Positions 51,000 through 60,798 are shown, counted from the first letter of the stretch. The stretch: 64,000 bases of DNA from Verrucomicrobiota bacterium (GCA_003152315.1 PLZV01000027.1:1-64000), one strand, 5' to 3'. Notes: generated by a model not told the origin, from the sequence alone. Numbers and translations: made by a program.

Positions 51000-52394
51000 A
51001 TGAAAAGCCCAACGCCTCTCAAGCCATTCTGTCTGGTTCCGCTACTCGCGTTTGCCTTCCTGTCCGGCTGCGTCGGGTTCGGCAGCACGGCCGAATCCAC
51101 CTCACCCAAAGCGTCGTTCAATGTTCGCGAGTCGGGAGCGGTGGGCGACGGAAAGACCAAGGATACGGCCGCGATCCAGGCCGCGCTCGATCGCTGCGCC
51201 GCCGCGGGCGAGGGCACCGTCGTCGTGCCCGCCGGCGAGTACCTTACCGGCAGCCTCGACGTGAAATCCCACACGACGCTACGCCTTGAAAAAGACGCGA
51301 CGCTGCTTGGCAGCCCTGATCTCGACGACTACCCGATTGTGAAAGGCCGTTGGGAAGGATGTTGGGTCGATGCGCACCGCGCGCTGGTTTCCGCGCATCT
51401 CGCGAACGGCATCGCCATTATTGGGCCGGGCACGATTGCCGGAGACCTGACACTTGGTGGCCGCCAGATGCCGCGACGCCCATGCGTCATTGAGCCGATC
51501 GAATGCCAGGACATCCGCTTCGAAGGTTTTACCGCGAAGCAGAAGCGCATGTGGACAATTCATCCGACCTACTGCGAAAACGTCGTGGTAAAAAACGTCA
51601 CCATTCGCAGTATCGGTGGCAACAGTGACGGCGTGGATGTTGACTCCTGCAAGCATGTCGTCATCGAAGGCTGCGACATCGAGTCCGGCGACGACTGCAT
51701 CGCCATCAAATCCGGTCGCGGCATGGAAGCGGTTCGCGAAGGGCGTCCCACCGAGGATGTGCTTATCCGCGATTGCACGTTCTCCGACAACATTTTTGCG
51801 TGTATCGGCATTGGCAGTGAAACCTCCGGCGGCATTCGCGGCGTGCGCATCGAGCACTGCGCCTTCAAACAGGCCAAGACCTACGCAATTTACATCAAGA
51901 GCCGCCCCGGCCGTGGCGCTTTCATCGAGGATATTTCGGGAAACAATCTGGACGTTCAGACGGCAACGAACGGTTTCCTTCGCATCAACCTCCTCAACAG
52001 CGGACTGCAGGACGCCGAGCCGGTTCTTGGCAATGAGGGCATTCCCACGGCGAAGAATTATCGTTTCACCAACGTCCGGGTGAATTGCGGAACGCTGGTG
52101 AACGCCGTGGCGATCTCCCCGGTGAAGCCGCTCGACGGACTCTCCCTCATCAATATCACCGGCACCTGCACCAAGGGCATTACGCTCGCCAATATCTCTG
52201 GTGCCGAACTGCATGGCATTCAGGTTACTGGCTACAGCAGGGCGCTCCTCGGAACCAACAACGTCAGCGGTACCGGGCTGGATGGCGCGGTTACGATTCC
52301 TCCCACGGCGGCGGGTCCGCCGGTCGTGCCAGCGACGGGGTCGAACATCGTCGGGAGGGCTGTTGGCAATACACCGACTCGTGAAGCCCCATGA
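51000..52394 (+). CDS. GH28-family lipoprotein (polygalacturonase-type)
   Basis: A 464-residue right-handed beta-helix protein of family GH28, which hydrolyses the galacturonan backbone of pectin. The N-terminus ends in a lipobox (FAFLSGCVG). FNVRESGAVGDGKTKDTAAIQAALDRCA is the GH28/pectate-lyase start. The catalytic core is NSDGVDVDS and GDDCIAIKSG (Asp pair). The usual GHG motif appears as ACIGIGSE, so the typical His is missing, and the RIK motif reads YIKS. It may prefer an exo or unusual substrate. It sits four bases behind the CE15 gene and 11 bases before an esterase, as one operon. Confidence 0.85.
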   Translation: MKSPTPLKPFCLVPLLAFAFLSGCVGFGSTAESTSPKASFNVRESGAVGDGKTKDTAAIQAALDRCAAAGEGTVVVPAGEYLTGSLDVKSHTTLRLEKDATLLGSPDLDDYPIVKGRWEGCWVDAHRALVSAHLANGIAIIGPGTIAGDLTLGGRQMPRRPCVIEPIECQDIRFEGFTAKQKRMWTIHPTYCENVVVKNVTIRSIGGNSDGVDVDSCKHVVIEGCDIESGDDCIAIKSGRGMEAVREGRPTEDVLIRDCTFSDNIFACIGIGSETSGGIRGVRIEHCAFKQAKTYAIYIKSRPGRGAFIEDISGNNLDVQTATNGFLRINLLNSGLQDAEPVLGNEGIPTAKNYRFTNVRVNCGTLVNAVAISPVKPLDGLSLINITGTCTKGITLANISGAELHGIQVTGYSRALLGTNNVSGTGLDGAVTIPPTAAGPPVVPATGSNIVGRAVGNTPTREAP

Positions 52395-52405
52395 ATCAAT
52401 AGATT

Positions 52406-53401
52406 ATGCGCACGTTACTTGCCCTCTCGATTGTCTTTCTTGCGATCCAAGTACAGGCGTCGTCGTCCGCAGCAGACACGCCGGCGACGACGAATGCTCC
52501 CTTCGCGTTGGTCACACTCACACCCAAACAAATAAACACTGCATCCCCGTTTTTTACCGTGGATGGAAAAGATCCCGTCATCCTGACGAAACCCCCGGTC
52601 CGGTTGGAAGATTTGCAAATCCTCCGGTTGTGGTCCGCTCGGGCGCCTCTCCAGCAAGACGATAATCCCGCCGTCGATATTCCCACCCTGACCGTTTTTC
52701 TTCCTCCGACGGGCAAAGCCAGCGGTGCCGCGATGATAGTCATGCCCGGTGGCGCCTACTCGCATCTTTCCCCGCGCGAAGGTCTCCCGGCGGCCCAATG
52801 GCTCGCGTCCAATGGTATCACCACCTTCATTCTCAAGTCCCGCCTTGGAAAGAAGTATCATCACCCGGCGGAAATGGACGATGCCCAGCGGGCGATTCGT
52901 TATGTCCGCGCGAATGCCGCGGCATGGGGTCTCGATCCCCAGCGCGTCGGAATCATCGGCTTCTCCGCCGGAGGACACCTGGCCAGCACCGTGGCCACGC
53001 ACTTTGATGCCGGCGATCCCACGTCCAGGGACCCCATTGAGCGGGTGAGTTCCCGTCCCGACCTCCACATCCTGCTCTATCCCGTGGTGACGCTTGCCGA
53101 CGGATCGAACGTCCATACCAACTCTCGCGCGTGCCTCCTGGGCGACAATCCCACTCCGGAAATCCTGGAACTCCTCAGCAACGAAAAGCAGGTGACCAAA
53201 GATACGCCGCCGGCGTTTATCATTCACTCCACCGGCGACACCACCGTTCCGGTTGCGAATTCCGATCAATACGTTGACGCCCTCATGAGAAACAACGTCC
53301 CGTTCGTTTACATTCGGGAACCCATCGGCAAACACGGCTTCGGCATCACCGACGCATGGTCCGGTCAGGCCATGGCTTGGCTGCACGCGCAGAAATTCTG
53401 A
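52406..53401 (+). CDS. secreted alpha/beta-hydrolase (acyl esterase)
   Basis: A 331-residue protein with a Sec signal (MRTLLALSIVFLAIQVQASSSA). An alpha/beta-hydrolase fold follows: MIVMPGGAYSHLSPREG (oxyanion region), GIIGFSAGGHLAS (nucleophile Ser, GxSxG), FIIHSTGDTTVPVANSDQYVDALMRNNVPFVYIREPIGKHGFG (acidic residue and catalytic His). It resembles acetylxylan or feruloyl esterases and polysaccharide-side-group esterases. Standing with GH28 and CE15 genes, it probably removes ester groups from pectin or xylan before backbone cleavage. Confidence 0.85.
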   Translation: MRTLLALSIVFLAIQVQASSSAADTPATTNAPFALVTLTPKQINTASPFFTVDGKDPVILTKPPVRLEDLQILRLWSARAPLQQDDNPAVDIPTLTVFLPPTGKASGAAMIVMPGGAYSHLSPREGLPAAQWLASNGITTFILKSRLGKKYHHPAEMDDAQRAIRYVRANAAAWGLDPQRVGIIGFSAGGHLASTVATHFDAGDPTSRDPIERVSSRPDLHILLYPVVTLADGSNVHTNSRACLLGDNPTPEILELLSNEKQVTKDTPPAFIIHSTGDTTVPVANSDQYVDALMRNNVPFVYIREPIGKHGFGITDAWSGQAMAWLHAQKF

Positions 53402-53497
53402 AGAACTACCGCATGCGGTTGGCGCTGTAGAGTGGGTACAGGTTACTGAAAGGGCGATACGGCTTGCGTCCCAAGCCTGTATTATGTTACGGAGTGT

Positions 53498-56400
53498 ATG
53501 GCTAGGCTCGGCGCAGGGGTCTATAACCAGATAATGGGAACCAAGGACATAATTCACGGTCAGGATCTTCACCGGCCGCGCAGGCAGATTCCCACTGCCA
53601 TCTCCGGCCTGGCAGTTTTGTTCGCTGTCCTATTGGTGCTCGCGCCGGCTGCGGTAGTTCGCGGTGATCCAACTTTGCCGACCATACCCGCGAATACTTT
53701 CACTATCACGAGCTTTGGCGCGGTCGGTGACGGATCAACGGACAACGCCACCGCGATTCAGAACACCATCAACGCGGCGGCATCGGTAGGCGGCGGCACG
53801 GTCGTGGTGGCGGCCGTCGGCGTGTTGACCAATTACCTGAGCGGGCCATTCAATCTGACCAACAACGTCAGCTTGCAAATCAATAGCGGTACCGTGCTGC
53901 GGATGCAGCCGATGAGCACCTGGCTAAGCAATTATGGCACCACGACCTTCATCAACGGTTCGAAGTTGCACGACGTTGAGATCAATGGTTCGGGAACTAT
54001 CGATGGCCAGGGCACGAACTGGTGGTTTCCGTTGGCCTCGGCACGTCCAAACATGGTCAATTTCAGCGGTTGCTCGAATGTGCTGATCCAGGGCGTGACG
54101 CTACAGAACCCGCCGACGTTCCACATCATGGTTAAGGGCAACAACATAAACCTGACGATTCAGGGGATTACTGAGAATACGCCGTTTGATTCGCACAACA
54201 CCGACGGGATGGACCTGGCTTCGACCAACGTATTGATCCGGAACTGCTCGATCAGCGTTGGTGACGATAACATCGAGATCGGAGGCAGCGGCGGCGCGGC
54301 GGCGAACGTTACCGTCTCCAACTGTGTTTTCGGAAGCGGGCATGGCGTATCGATTGGAAGCCTGATTGCGACCCAGTTAGTCGGCGACGTTCGAGGCGTG
54401 CATGATTTAATTGTGAGCAATTGCTCCTTCAGTGGCACGGACAATGGGATTCGCATGAAGACGGACCGGGACCGGGGTGGAGTATGTCAGAACCTGAAGT
54501 ATCTCGACCTCACCATGACCAACGTCGCCAACCCCATTATCATCTACGGGTACTACGATTCGATTGGGACGCCCACCAACATCACCCCTTTTCAGGCTTC
54601 CACCGACACGGTCCAGACGGTTACCGGCTCAACTCCGGTCTGGAGGAACATTACGATCAGCAATCTGACGGCGTCAGCCGACAGCGGACGTGGTGTCGTG
54701 GGGATCCTTTGGGGCGTGCCCGAGATGCTGATTTCCAACGTCACCCTCTATAACGTTCACTTTTCGGCCCCGAAGACATTTTGCATTTATAACGCACAGG
54801 CCATCCGGTTCATCGATTCGCAGATCGCCGCGCCGAGCAGCAGGAACACTTTGACGCTCTACAACGCCGACGTCACCGTTACCAATAGCGCGGCCAACAC
54901 GAATTTGGTGACGCTGGGCGGATTGGCCATACCCCCGACCAACAATACGCTGGCCTTCTTCAACGCAGTGGCCGCCATCACCGACACCAACATGCTCGGC
55001 GCCGGCCCCATTACTCTCGGCGGCAGCACGCTCACCATCGCACAGGACTCCGTGAGTTTCTCCAACAGCCTCGGTTGCGTCTCGGCCAGCACGCTCGTCA
55101 TGATCAGCGGAACCAACACATTCGGCGGCACGCTGACCGGCCCCGGCCCCTTGACACTCAATGTCCCCACCAACACAGTGCTGACGCTCATGCACGGCAT
55201 TTTGGGTTTCCCCACGGCGTTGACGATAGCGGGGGGCACGGTTGCGTTGTCCTCGAATCTCGTTGTCGGGGTCAACTCGACCACCACGGGATCGGTGTCA
55301 ATCGCCAGCGGCCAATTGCTAGTGGGCAGTGCGTCCACCTACATCGGCAGCAACGGCGTCGGCCAGCTCACGTTGTCCAATGGCATGTGGCTCGCGGCTG
55401 ACGTGAATCTGGGCAATGGTACCGGCTCGCAGGGCACTCTGACCGTGGCGGGCGGTACCGGTGTGGTGTCCTCGTACCTCTCGGTAGGGAATTCGGTGAA
55501 CGCTACCGGCACGGTCTGGCTCACCGGTGGCCAACTCATCAAGACCAACTTCACCGGGAGTGTGACCGCCGTTGGCTTCTCCGGTGTGGGGCAGATGACG
55601 GTGTCCAACGGCGTCTGGGTGGGGAAGGGAGGCGATGTCATGGTCGGCTACGGGGCCGGCTCGCAAGGGACGTTAACGATTGCTGGCGGCACGAATACGC
55701 TGATTGAACCCGGTTACGGAATGTACCTCGGATACGTTTCGACCGCGACCGGGACCGTGTGGTTAACGGGAGGGCTGGTCACGACGACCAACGGCAACAC
55801 CTACATTGGCGACAACGGGACCGGCCAAATGACGATCTCCAATGGAACATGGCGGGCATCGAACGTACTTGTCGGGGTGGTCTCGGGCGCGCGAGGCACC
55901 CTGACGCAGGCCGGGGGTACGGTGAACGTTTATGGCAGCTTGACAGTTGGCCGCTGTGGCCCGATGGCCACGGGGATCGTGACCCTCAACGGTGGCAGTC
56001 TGTTCATCACCAACGCCGCGCACAATGCGACCCTCAATATCATTGGCGGGACGTTTACGCTCAGCTCCGGCACACTGATGGTAGACGAGTTTGTGATGAC
56101 CAACAGTTGTGGCCACTTTGTTCGCACCGGCGGCACGCTGATCTACACCAGTGCGGTGCTCGATCCGAACCGCGACGACGACGGCGACGGCATCCCCAAT
56201 GGTTACGAGCAAAGCCACGGACTTGACCCGTTGAATGCCGCGGATGCGAATGCCGACAACGACGGCGATGGGTTTAGCAACCTGCAGGAGTACCTGGCCG
56301 GCACTGACCCGAACAGCAGCACCTCGTCTTTCCGGATCGCCAGCATGGTGATCACCGGTAACGACCTGCGCATTGGGTGGACAATGGGACCCGGCAAGAC

Positions 56401-56569
56401 CAATGCGCTCCAACGAATCACGGGTGGTGTCGGCGGTAGCTATAGCTCCAACAGTTTCGCGAACATTTTCATCGTCACCAACACCGTCGGCACGGTGACC
56501 AACTTCCTCGACGCCGGCGCGGCGACCAATTTCCCCGGCCGCTACTACCGCGTACGGCTCGTGCCGTGA
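53498..56569 (+). CDS. large secreted GH28 pectinase with T5SS/PEP-CTERM-type repeats
   Basis: A 1023-residue secreted protein. A Sec segment (LAVLFAVLLVLAPAAVVRG) ends near residue 56. Residues 65-430 are a GH28 beta-helix with full catalytic motifs: NTDGMD (about 234), VGDDN (about 254), GHG (about 282) and RMK (about 318). About 550-860 is a run of T5SS/PEP-CTERM-associated repeats (GTGSQGTLTVAGG, GAGSQGTLTIAGG, GVGQMTVSNG). Type-3 thrombospondin-like calcium loops follow (DPNRDDDGDGIPNGYEQ, ADNDGDGFSNLQEYLAGTDPNS). The C-terminal domain ends FPGRYYRVRLVP, a Verrucomicrobia-type tail. The ATG at 53498 follows GGAG; one at 53537 is possible. A signal-bearing enzyme fused to passenger-type repeats is unusual. 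Confidence 0.85.
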   Translation: MARLGAGVYNQIMGTKDIIHGQDLHRPRRQIPTAISGLAVLFAVLLVLAPAAVVRGDPTLPTIPANTFTITSFGAVGDGSTDNATAIQNTINAAASVGGGTVVVAAVGVLTNYLSGPFNLTNNVSLQINSGTVLRMQPMSTWLSNYGTTTFINGSKLHDVEINGSGTIDGQGTNWWFPLASARPNMVNFSGCSNVLIQGVTLQNPPTFHIMVKGNNINLTIQGITENTPFDSHNTDGMDLASTNVLIRNCSISVGDDNIEIGGSGGAAANVTVSNCVFGSGHGVSIGSLIATQLVGDVRGVHDLIVSNCSFSGTDNGIRMKTDRDRGGVCQNLKYLDLTMTNVANPIIIYGYYDSIGTPTNITPFQASTDTVQTVTGSTPVWRNITISNLTASADSGRGVVGILWGVPEMLISNVTLYNVHFSAPKTFCIYNAQAIRFIDSQIAAPSSRNTLTLYNADVTVTNSAANTNLVTLGGLAIPPTNNTLAFFNAVAAITDTNMLGAGPITLGGSTLTIAQDSVSFSNSLGCVSASTLVMISGTNTFGGTLTGPGPLTLNVPTNTVLTLMHGILGFPTALTIAGGTVALSSNLVVGVNSTTTGSVSIASGQLLVGSASTYIGSNGVGQLTLSNGMWLAADVNLGNGTGSQGTLTVAGGTGVVSSYLSVGNSVNATGTVWLTGGQLIKTNFTGSVTAVGFSGVGQMTVSNGVWVGKGGDVMVGYGAGSQGTLTIAGGTNTLIEPGYGMYLGYVSTATGTVWLTGGLVTTTNGNTYIGDNGTGQMTISNGTWRASNVLVGVVSGARGTLTQAGGTVNVYGSLTVGRCGPMATGIVTLNGGSLFITNAAHNATLNIIGGTFTLSSGTLMVDEFVMTNSCGHFVRTGGTLIYTSAVLDPNRDDDGDGIPNGYEQSHGLDPLNAADANADNDGDGFSNLQEYLAGTDPNSSTSSFRIASMVITGNDLRIGWTMGPGKTNALQRITGGVGGSYSSNSFANIFIVTNTVGTVTNFLDAGAATNFPGRYYRVRLVP

Positions 56570-56585
56570 TCCTTCCTCGCAATCC

Positions 56586-58655
56586 TCATGGAGACGTGGC
56601 GAGCAGCCGCGCCAGTTCGTTGCGCACGCGCGGATCGTCGGGGACTGCCTCGGTGCCCTGGCGAAGGACGGCGATGGCTTCGGCGAATCGACTCTGCTCG
56701 GCCAGCACTTTGCCAAGCGCCAGGTAAGTCTCGGGAGTGTTCGGGCGAAAGGTGATGGACTTGCGGAAATGTTTGATGGCGCCGTCCGGATCATCGTCGG
56801 CCTGCAACGCGGTGGCGATGCGGTAATGTGTTTCGCCGAGACGTTCGGCGGACGATGCGGCAAGCGCGCTCTCTTGGTGAGCTTCTGGCAGCTTGTGCTG
56901 GGTGGCGAGGATGTCCGCCAGGTTCTGGTGAGGCTCCGGGTCGTCAGGCTTGCATCGCGCGGCTTCCCGGAACTCGGCGGCCGCTTCGTCGAGCCGGTGT
57001 TGCTGGAGCAAGACAATACCGAGATTTTCGTGCGCGTCAAAATCAGTCGGATGAAGCTGCAGCACCCGGCGGAATTGAGCTTCGGCTTCGGTGGGTTTTC
57101 CCGTACGCAGCAGTATCTTGCCCAGATTGTTGTGAGCGTCGACGTAATCGGGATCCAGTTCCAACGCGCGACGCAGATGCGCGGCGGCCTCCCCGGATTG
57201 ACCCAGTTGCAGCAGGGCGAATCCGAGGCCATTCTCCGCCTTGGCGAAACAGGGCGCAACTTGCAGCGCAGACCGCATTTGTGTTGAGGCCTGCGCATAC
57301 TGGCCGAGTTCCGTCAGCACCAGTCCGAGATTATAGTGTCCCTCGACAAAGTTGGGGTTCGCCTGCAGTGCGAGTTCGAAACATTCGATGGCGCGGCGGT
57401 ATTGAAGCTGGCCGTAGAGGATCAGCCCCAGATTGTTTTGCGCGATGACTGTCCGTGGATTTCTGGTGACGGTATCCCGCCACAGCGTTTCTTCGTCCGC
57501 AAAGATCGACAGGTGTTGTCGACTGAGAAAGCCAAGAGAGATCAACACCGCGCCGGCGATGGCGAGTCGCAGAGGCGGCGCCTGCACGACGTTGGCGACC
57601 GCCGCGACTGCGAGAGCGATGAGGCCAATACTGGCCAGATACTGAAAATGATCCGCCACAAAACTGTACCGATAGAAATACTGGTCGAAGAATCCGAGCA
57701 CGGGCGACAGGGCGACAACAGAATAGCCGAGCGCGAAAGTGGCCGCGCGGCCCGCCGCGGCGCGGCGGAACCGCCAGAGGAGGATACCCGCCACCACGGC
57801 GCCAGCCAGGGGCAACCAATCGGTCAGCAGGCGCGCGTTGTGTGACCACCGCGGATAGATGAACATGAGATCCACCGGGCACATGGTCTTGCTCGCATAA
57901 AACCAGAGGTCCTTGCCGGTGACGATCAATCGTTCCGGCAACTGCAACGACCAATCGCGGGCCACACCTTCCGAGATCTTTTCCTTCACCTGCGCCCAGA
58001 CCGCGACGAATGACGCTGACAGAGACAGCACAAAGAAGGGGAGGGTTCGCACAATATCAGCCCGCACCACGCGTCCGCGCTGCCACCACGCGAAGAGCAA
58101 CAGCACGGCGGGCAGCATGACCGTTGAGGATTTGCTCAGCAACGCCGCGGCAAAGCAGAGCAACGCGCCGGCAAACCATTTCTGGTGGAGTTCGCGTTCG
58201 TAGCGCAGGAAACACAGGAGGGAGGCGAAGAACCAGACACCGGAGAGAGTGTTCTTCAATTCGGTGGCCCAGGCCACCGACTCGACGTTAACAGGATGGA
58301 CGGCCCAGAGGGCAGCGACAAGCCACGCCCCGCGAACCTTCAGTCGCCGGAGGATGAACAGCAGCAATACCGCGTTCACTGCGTGCAGCACCAGCGTGGC
58401 CACGTGGTACGGCAATGGATTCGCCCCCGCCAACTGGTAGATGAGCCAAAACACGGTGAACGTTATGGGGTAGTAAACGGGCAGGACGAACGACGTCCAG
58501 ATGGCTCTCAGCCCATCAGGCGCGATGACCGCATGGTTTTCGAGGAAATGGCTCTTGTCATCCCAAATAATTCCCGCCTCCTTGACGGGCCAGTACACGA
58601 TGACGGTGAGGGCCAACAACCCCAGCGCGAGTCCCAATGTCCGAGCGGAAGACAT
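56586..58655 (-). CDS. membrane protein with C-terminal TPR repeats (TMTC/GT-C-like)
   Basis: A 689-residue protein. The N-terminal 390 residues have about nine hydrophobic helices in the style of GT-C glycosyltransferases: WPVKEAGIIWDDKSHFLENH (acidic residues in the first loop), YYPITFTVFWLIYQL, LHAVNAVLLLFILRRL, AALWAVHPVNVESVAWATELKNTLS. The C-terminal 290 residues are about eight tetratricopeptide repeats (NNLGLILYGQLQYRRAIECFELALQANPNF and so on). Eukaryotic TMTC proteins with this build are O-mannosyltransferases; many Planctomycetes/Verrucomicrobia proteins look similar. I choose the ATG at 58655; a GTG at 58676 behind GAAGG is equally possible. Confidence 0.8.
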   Translation of the reverse strand: MSSARTLGLALGLLALTVIVYWPVKEAGIIWDDKSHFLENHAVIAPDGLRAIWTSFVLPVYYPITFTVFWLIYQLAGANPLPYHVATLVLHAVNAVLLLFILRRLKVRGAWLVAALWAVHPVNVESVAWATELKNTLSGVWFFASLLCFLRYERELHQKWFAGALLCFAAALLSKSSTVMLPAVLLLFAWWQRGRVVRADIVRTLPFFVLSLSASFVAVWAQVKEKISEGVARDWSLQLPERLIVTGKDLWFYASKTMCPVDLMFIYPRWSHNARLLTDWLPLAGAVVAGILLWRFRRAAAGRAATFALGYSVVALSPVLGFFDQYFYRYSFVADHFQYLASIGLIALAVAAVANVVQAPPLRLAIAGAVLISLGFLSRQHLSIFADEETLWRDTVTRNPRTVIAQNNLGLILYGQLQYRRAIECFELALQANPNFVEGHYNLGLVLTELGQYAQASTQMRSALQVAPCFAKAENGLGFALLQLGQSGEAAAHLRRALELDPDYVDAHNNLGKILLRTGKPTEAEAQFRRVLQLHPTDFDAHENLGIVLLQQHRLDEAAAEFREAARCKPDDPEPHQNLADILATQHKLPEAHQESALAASSAERLGETHYRIATALQADDDPDGAIKHFRKSITFRPNTPETYLALGKVLAEQSRFAEAIAVLRQGTEAVPDDPRVRNELARLLATSP

Positions 58656-58785
58656 GTTTCGTAGAGTAGCAACCACGCGCCTTCAGGGGAAGCCCGGCAT
58701 TAGCGGTCGTCACGAGCCGTTGGCTGGAAAGGCTCGACCCGGGATTGCCGCAATGCTAGGATTTCTGTGCTAAAGGGCGAGGTCA

Positions 58786-60258
58786 ATGTCTGAGAGAGAG
58801 GCGTCGGGTATGAACAAACCGGTTTATGTCGGGCTACCGATGGTGAGATCACTCTGCCCGATCATTGTAGCTATCCTATTGGTTCTGGCTGGCCGCTCTA
58901 CCAACGCACAGACGGTGACGAATCTTCACTCGTTTGGCAGCTCCCCGAGCGATGGAAAAAATCCATATGCCGGGCTGGTGCAGGGCAGCGACGGCAATTT
59001 CTACGGGACGGCCGTATCCGGTGGGACGAACAACAATGGTACTATGTTTCGGATCAGTCCCAGCGGCAACTACACGAATTTTCATATCTTTGTCGGTTCC
59101 CCCACTGATGGATCCACTCCCTATGCCGGGCTGGCGCAGGGCAGCGACGGCGATTTCTACGGGACGACCTACTTCGGCGGGACGAACAACGACGGGACTG
59201 TGTTTCGGATTGGTCCTGGCGGCAGTTACACGAATCTGCACTTCTTTGGTAGTTACCACGCCGATGGGGCCAATCCATCCGGCAGACTGGTGCTGGGCAG
59301 CGATGGCAATTTCTACGGGACAACCTCGCTAGGCGGGACGAACAACGACGGGACTCTGTTTCGGATTGGTCCTGGCGGCAACTACACGAATCTGTACTCC
59401 TTTGCCGGTCATCCTGCCGACGGTGAACAACCAATTGCCGGGCTGGTTCAGGGCAACGACGGAAATTTCTACGGGACGACCTACTTCGGTGGGACGAACG
59501 ATGACGGTACCGTGTTTCGGATCGGCCCCGATGGCAGCTATACGAATCTGCATTTTTTTGCCGGCCATCCCGGTGACGGGGCCAATCCGTATGCCGGGCT
59601 GGTTCAAGGCAGCGACGATGATTTTTACGGTACGACGGTTTCAGGCGGGACGCACAACCTTGGCACCGTTTTCAAGATTAGTCCGAGCGGCAGCTATACG
59701 ATTCTGTACAGCTTTGGCAGTTTCGACACCGATGGGGCCAATCCATCGGCCGCTGTGGTGCAAGGCAGCGACGGGAATTTCTATGGGACGACGAATTCAG
59801 GCGGAACGAATAACAACGGCTACGGCAGCGTGTTCAGGATCAGTCCTGGTGGCAGCTATACGAATATTTACTCCTTCAACGGCTCTCCCAACGATGGAGC
59901 CAGTCCATTTGCTGCGTTAGTGCAAGGCAGCGATGGGATATTCTACGGGACGAACCGCGGAGGTGGGACGAACAACGACGGCACCGTAATCAAACTGACT
60001 GTTCCCCTTAACCCTCCGCCCTATCCAATCAACCAAATTACTGGAATCCAGTTATTGGGAACGAACATCGTTTTCAAAATCCCGTCCATAGCCTACGAGA
60101 CCTATCAATTGCAGTTTAGCAGTTCGATGACCCCCACCAACTGGGTCAATGTCCCTGGCATATCAGTGACCAACAGCATCGGGGCGCTCCTGACGTTGAC
60201 CAATTTCGGTGGGGCCTTGCAACCGCAAGGATTCTATCGGTTCGATATTACGCCATAG
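58786..60258 (+). CDS. GloVer tandem-repeat secreted protein
   Basis: A 490-residue secreted protein. A signal segment (SLCPIIVAILLVLAGRSTNAQ) precedes seven copies of a 52-residue unit: L-QGSDGNFYGT--GGTNN-GT-FRI-P-GSYT-LH-F-----DGANPYAG. Six spacings between the FYGT codons are exact (156 bases at 58999, 59155, 59311, 59467, 59623, 59779) and the last is 162. The pattern is the GloVer tandem repeat, best known from Gloeobacter and Verrucomicrobia, thought to form a beta-propeller or solenoid. A C-terminal domain of about 80 residues ends GFYRFDITP. The exact repeats invite slippage or recombination. Function is unknown; a surface or binding role is likely. Confidence 0.85.
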   Translation: MSEREASGMNKPVYVGLPMVRSLCPIIVAILLVLAGRSTNAQTVTNLHSFGSSPSDGKNPYAGLVQGSDGNFYGTAVSGGTNNNGTMFRISPSGNYTNFHIFVGSPTDGSTPYAGLAQGSDGDFYGTTYFGGTNNDGTVFRIGPGGSYTNLHFFGSYHADGANPSGRLVLGSDGNFYGTTSLGGTNNDGTLFRIGPGGNYTNLYSFAGHPADGEQPIAGLVQGNDGNFYGTTYFGGTNDDGTVFRIGPDGSYTNLHFFAGHPGDGANPYAGLVQGSDDDFYGTTVSGGTHNLGTVFKISPSGSYTILYSFGSFDTDGANPSAAVVQGSDGNFYGTTNSGGTNNNGYGSVFRISPGGSYTNIYSFNGSPNDGASPFAALVQGSDGIFYGTNRGGGTNNDGTVIKLTVPLNPPPYPINQITGIQLLGTNIVFKIPSIAYETYQLQFSSSMTPTNWVNVPGISVTNSIGALLTLTNFGGALQPQGFYRFDITP

Positions 60259-60319
60259 GTGTGGCGGACACAGAAAACTCGTTCGACTTACGGGGCTCAT
60301 TCGACTATTACTTGCCGTC

Positions 60320-60562
60320 ATGCTTGCCAAAGTTCATTCCGCGGCGATCCTCGGCACCGATTCCTATCCTATTGAGATTGAGGTGAACGCGGGGTGGGGG
60401 CAGCCGGCGGTCATCATCGTCGAGTTGCCGGATGCGGCGGTGAAGGAGTCGCGCGACCGCGTGAAGACCGCCATCGAGAACAGCGGGTTCAAGTACGTCA
60501 TGGGCCGGACAACGATTAACCTCGCGCCGGCGGATGTTCACTCCAGTAGGAAGGGCCGATAG
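60320..60562 (+). pseudogene. 5' fragment of a ComM/YifB-type gene
   Basis: An 80-residue reading frame: MLAKVHSAAILGTDSYPIEIEVN, then VIIVELPDAAVKESRDRVKTAIENSGF and TTINLAPADV. This is the N-terminus of the Mg-chelatase-like ComM/YifB family, involved in branch migration during natural transformation. The family normally runs about 500 residues; here homology stops after NLAPADV and the frame ends in HSSRKGR. The AAA+ domain is absent. It is therefore a truncated remnant. Its first 74 bases recur in front of and inside the CE15-type gene. Confidence 0.85.
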
Positions 60563-60644
60563 TACTCTGTGGCAGTCGTTTGTCTTGGAAAAACGCTCGA
60601 TCTGGCCTTGCCGGAATGCTGGCCTAGTTGGCTAAGAAGCGAGT

Positions 60645-60677
60645 CTTCGGAGGTTCGAGTCCTGCCTGCGGACTCCC
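60645..60677 (+). other. tRNA-like 3' remnant
   Basis: GGAGG, the loop TTCGAGT and CCTGC (60649-60665) look like a T-arm with one mismatched stem pair. Next come CTGCGGACTCCCA, which could be an acceptor strand with CCA nearby. No matching 5' acceptor (TCCGCAG or GTCCGCA) or anticodon arm precedes it. The surrounding gap 60563-60798 has no gene. It could be an attachment-site remnant of an integrated element or coincidence. Confidence 0.3.
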
Positions 60678-60798
60678 ATTTGTGCTTTCCTCGCGGTTCC
60701 GTCAGAGATTTAGTGGGAACGCACCGATCTGGAGGGAAAAGTGCAAGCCGGATAGGTAGGACTTTTGCTACTTAATGCACATAAGGCTGGGCGATAAT

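Noticed and set aside
58999-59950. CRISPR-like regular repeats
   Set aside because: The period is 156 bases and in frame; it is the GloVer protein repeat and there are no spacers or cas genes.
60563-60700. A complete tRNA gene
   Set aside because: Only a T-arm-like part is visible; the 5' acceptor and anticodon arm cannot be found.
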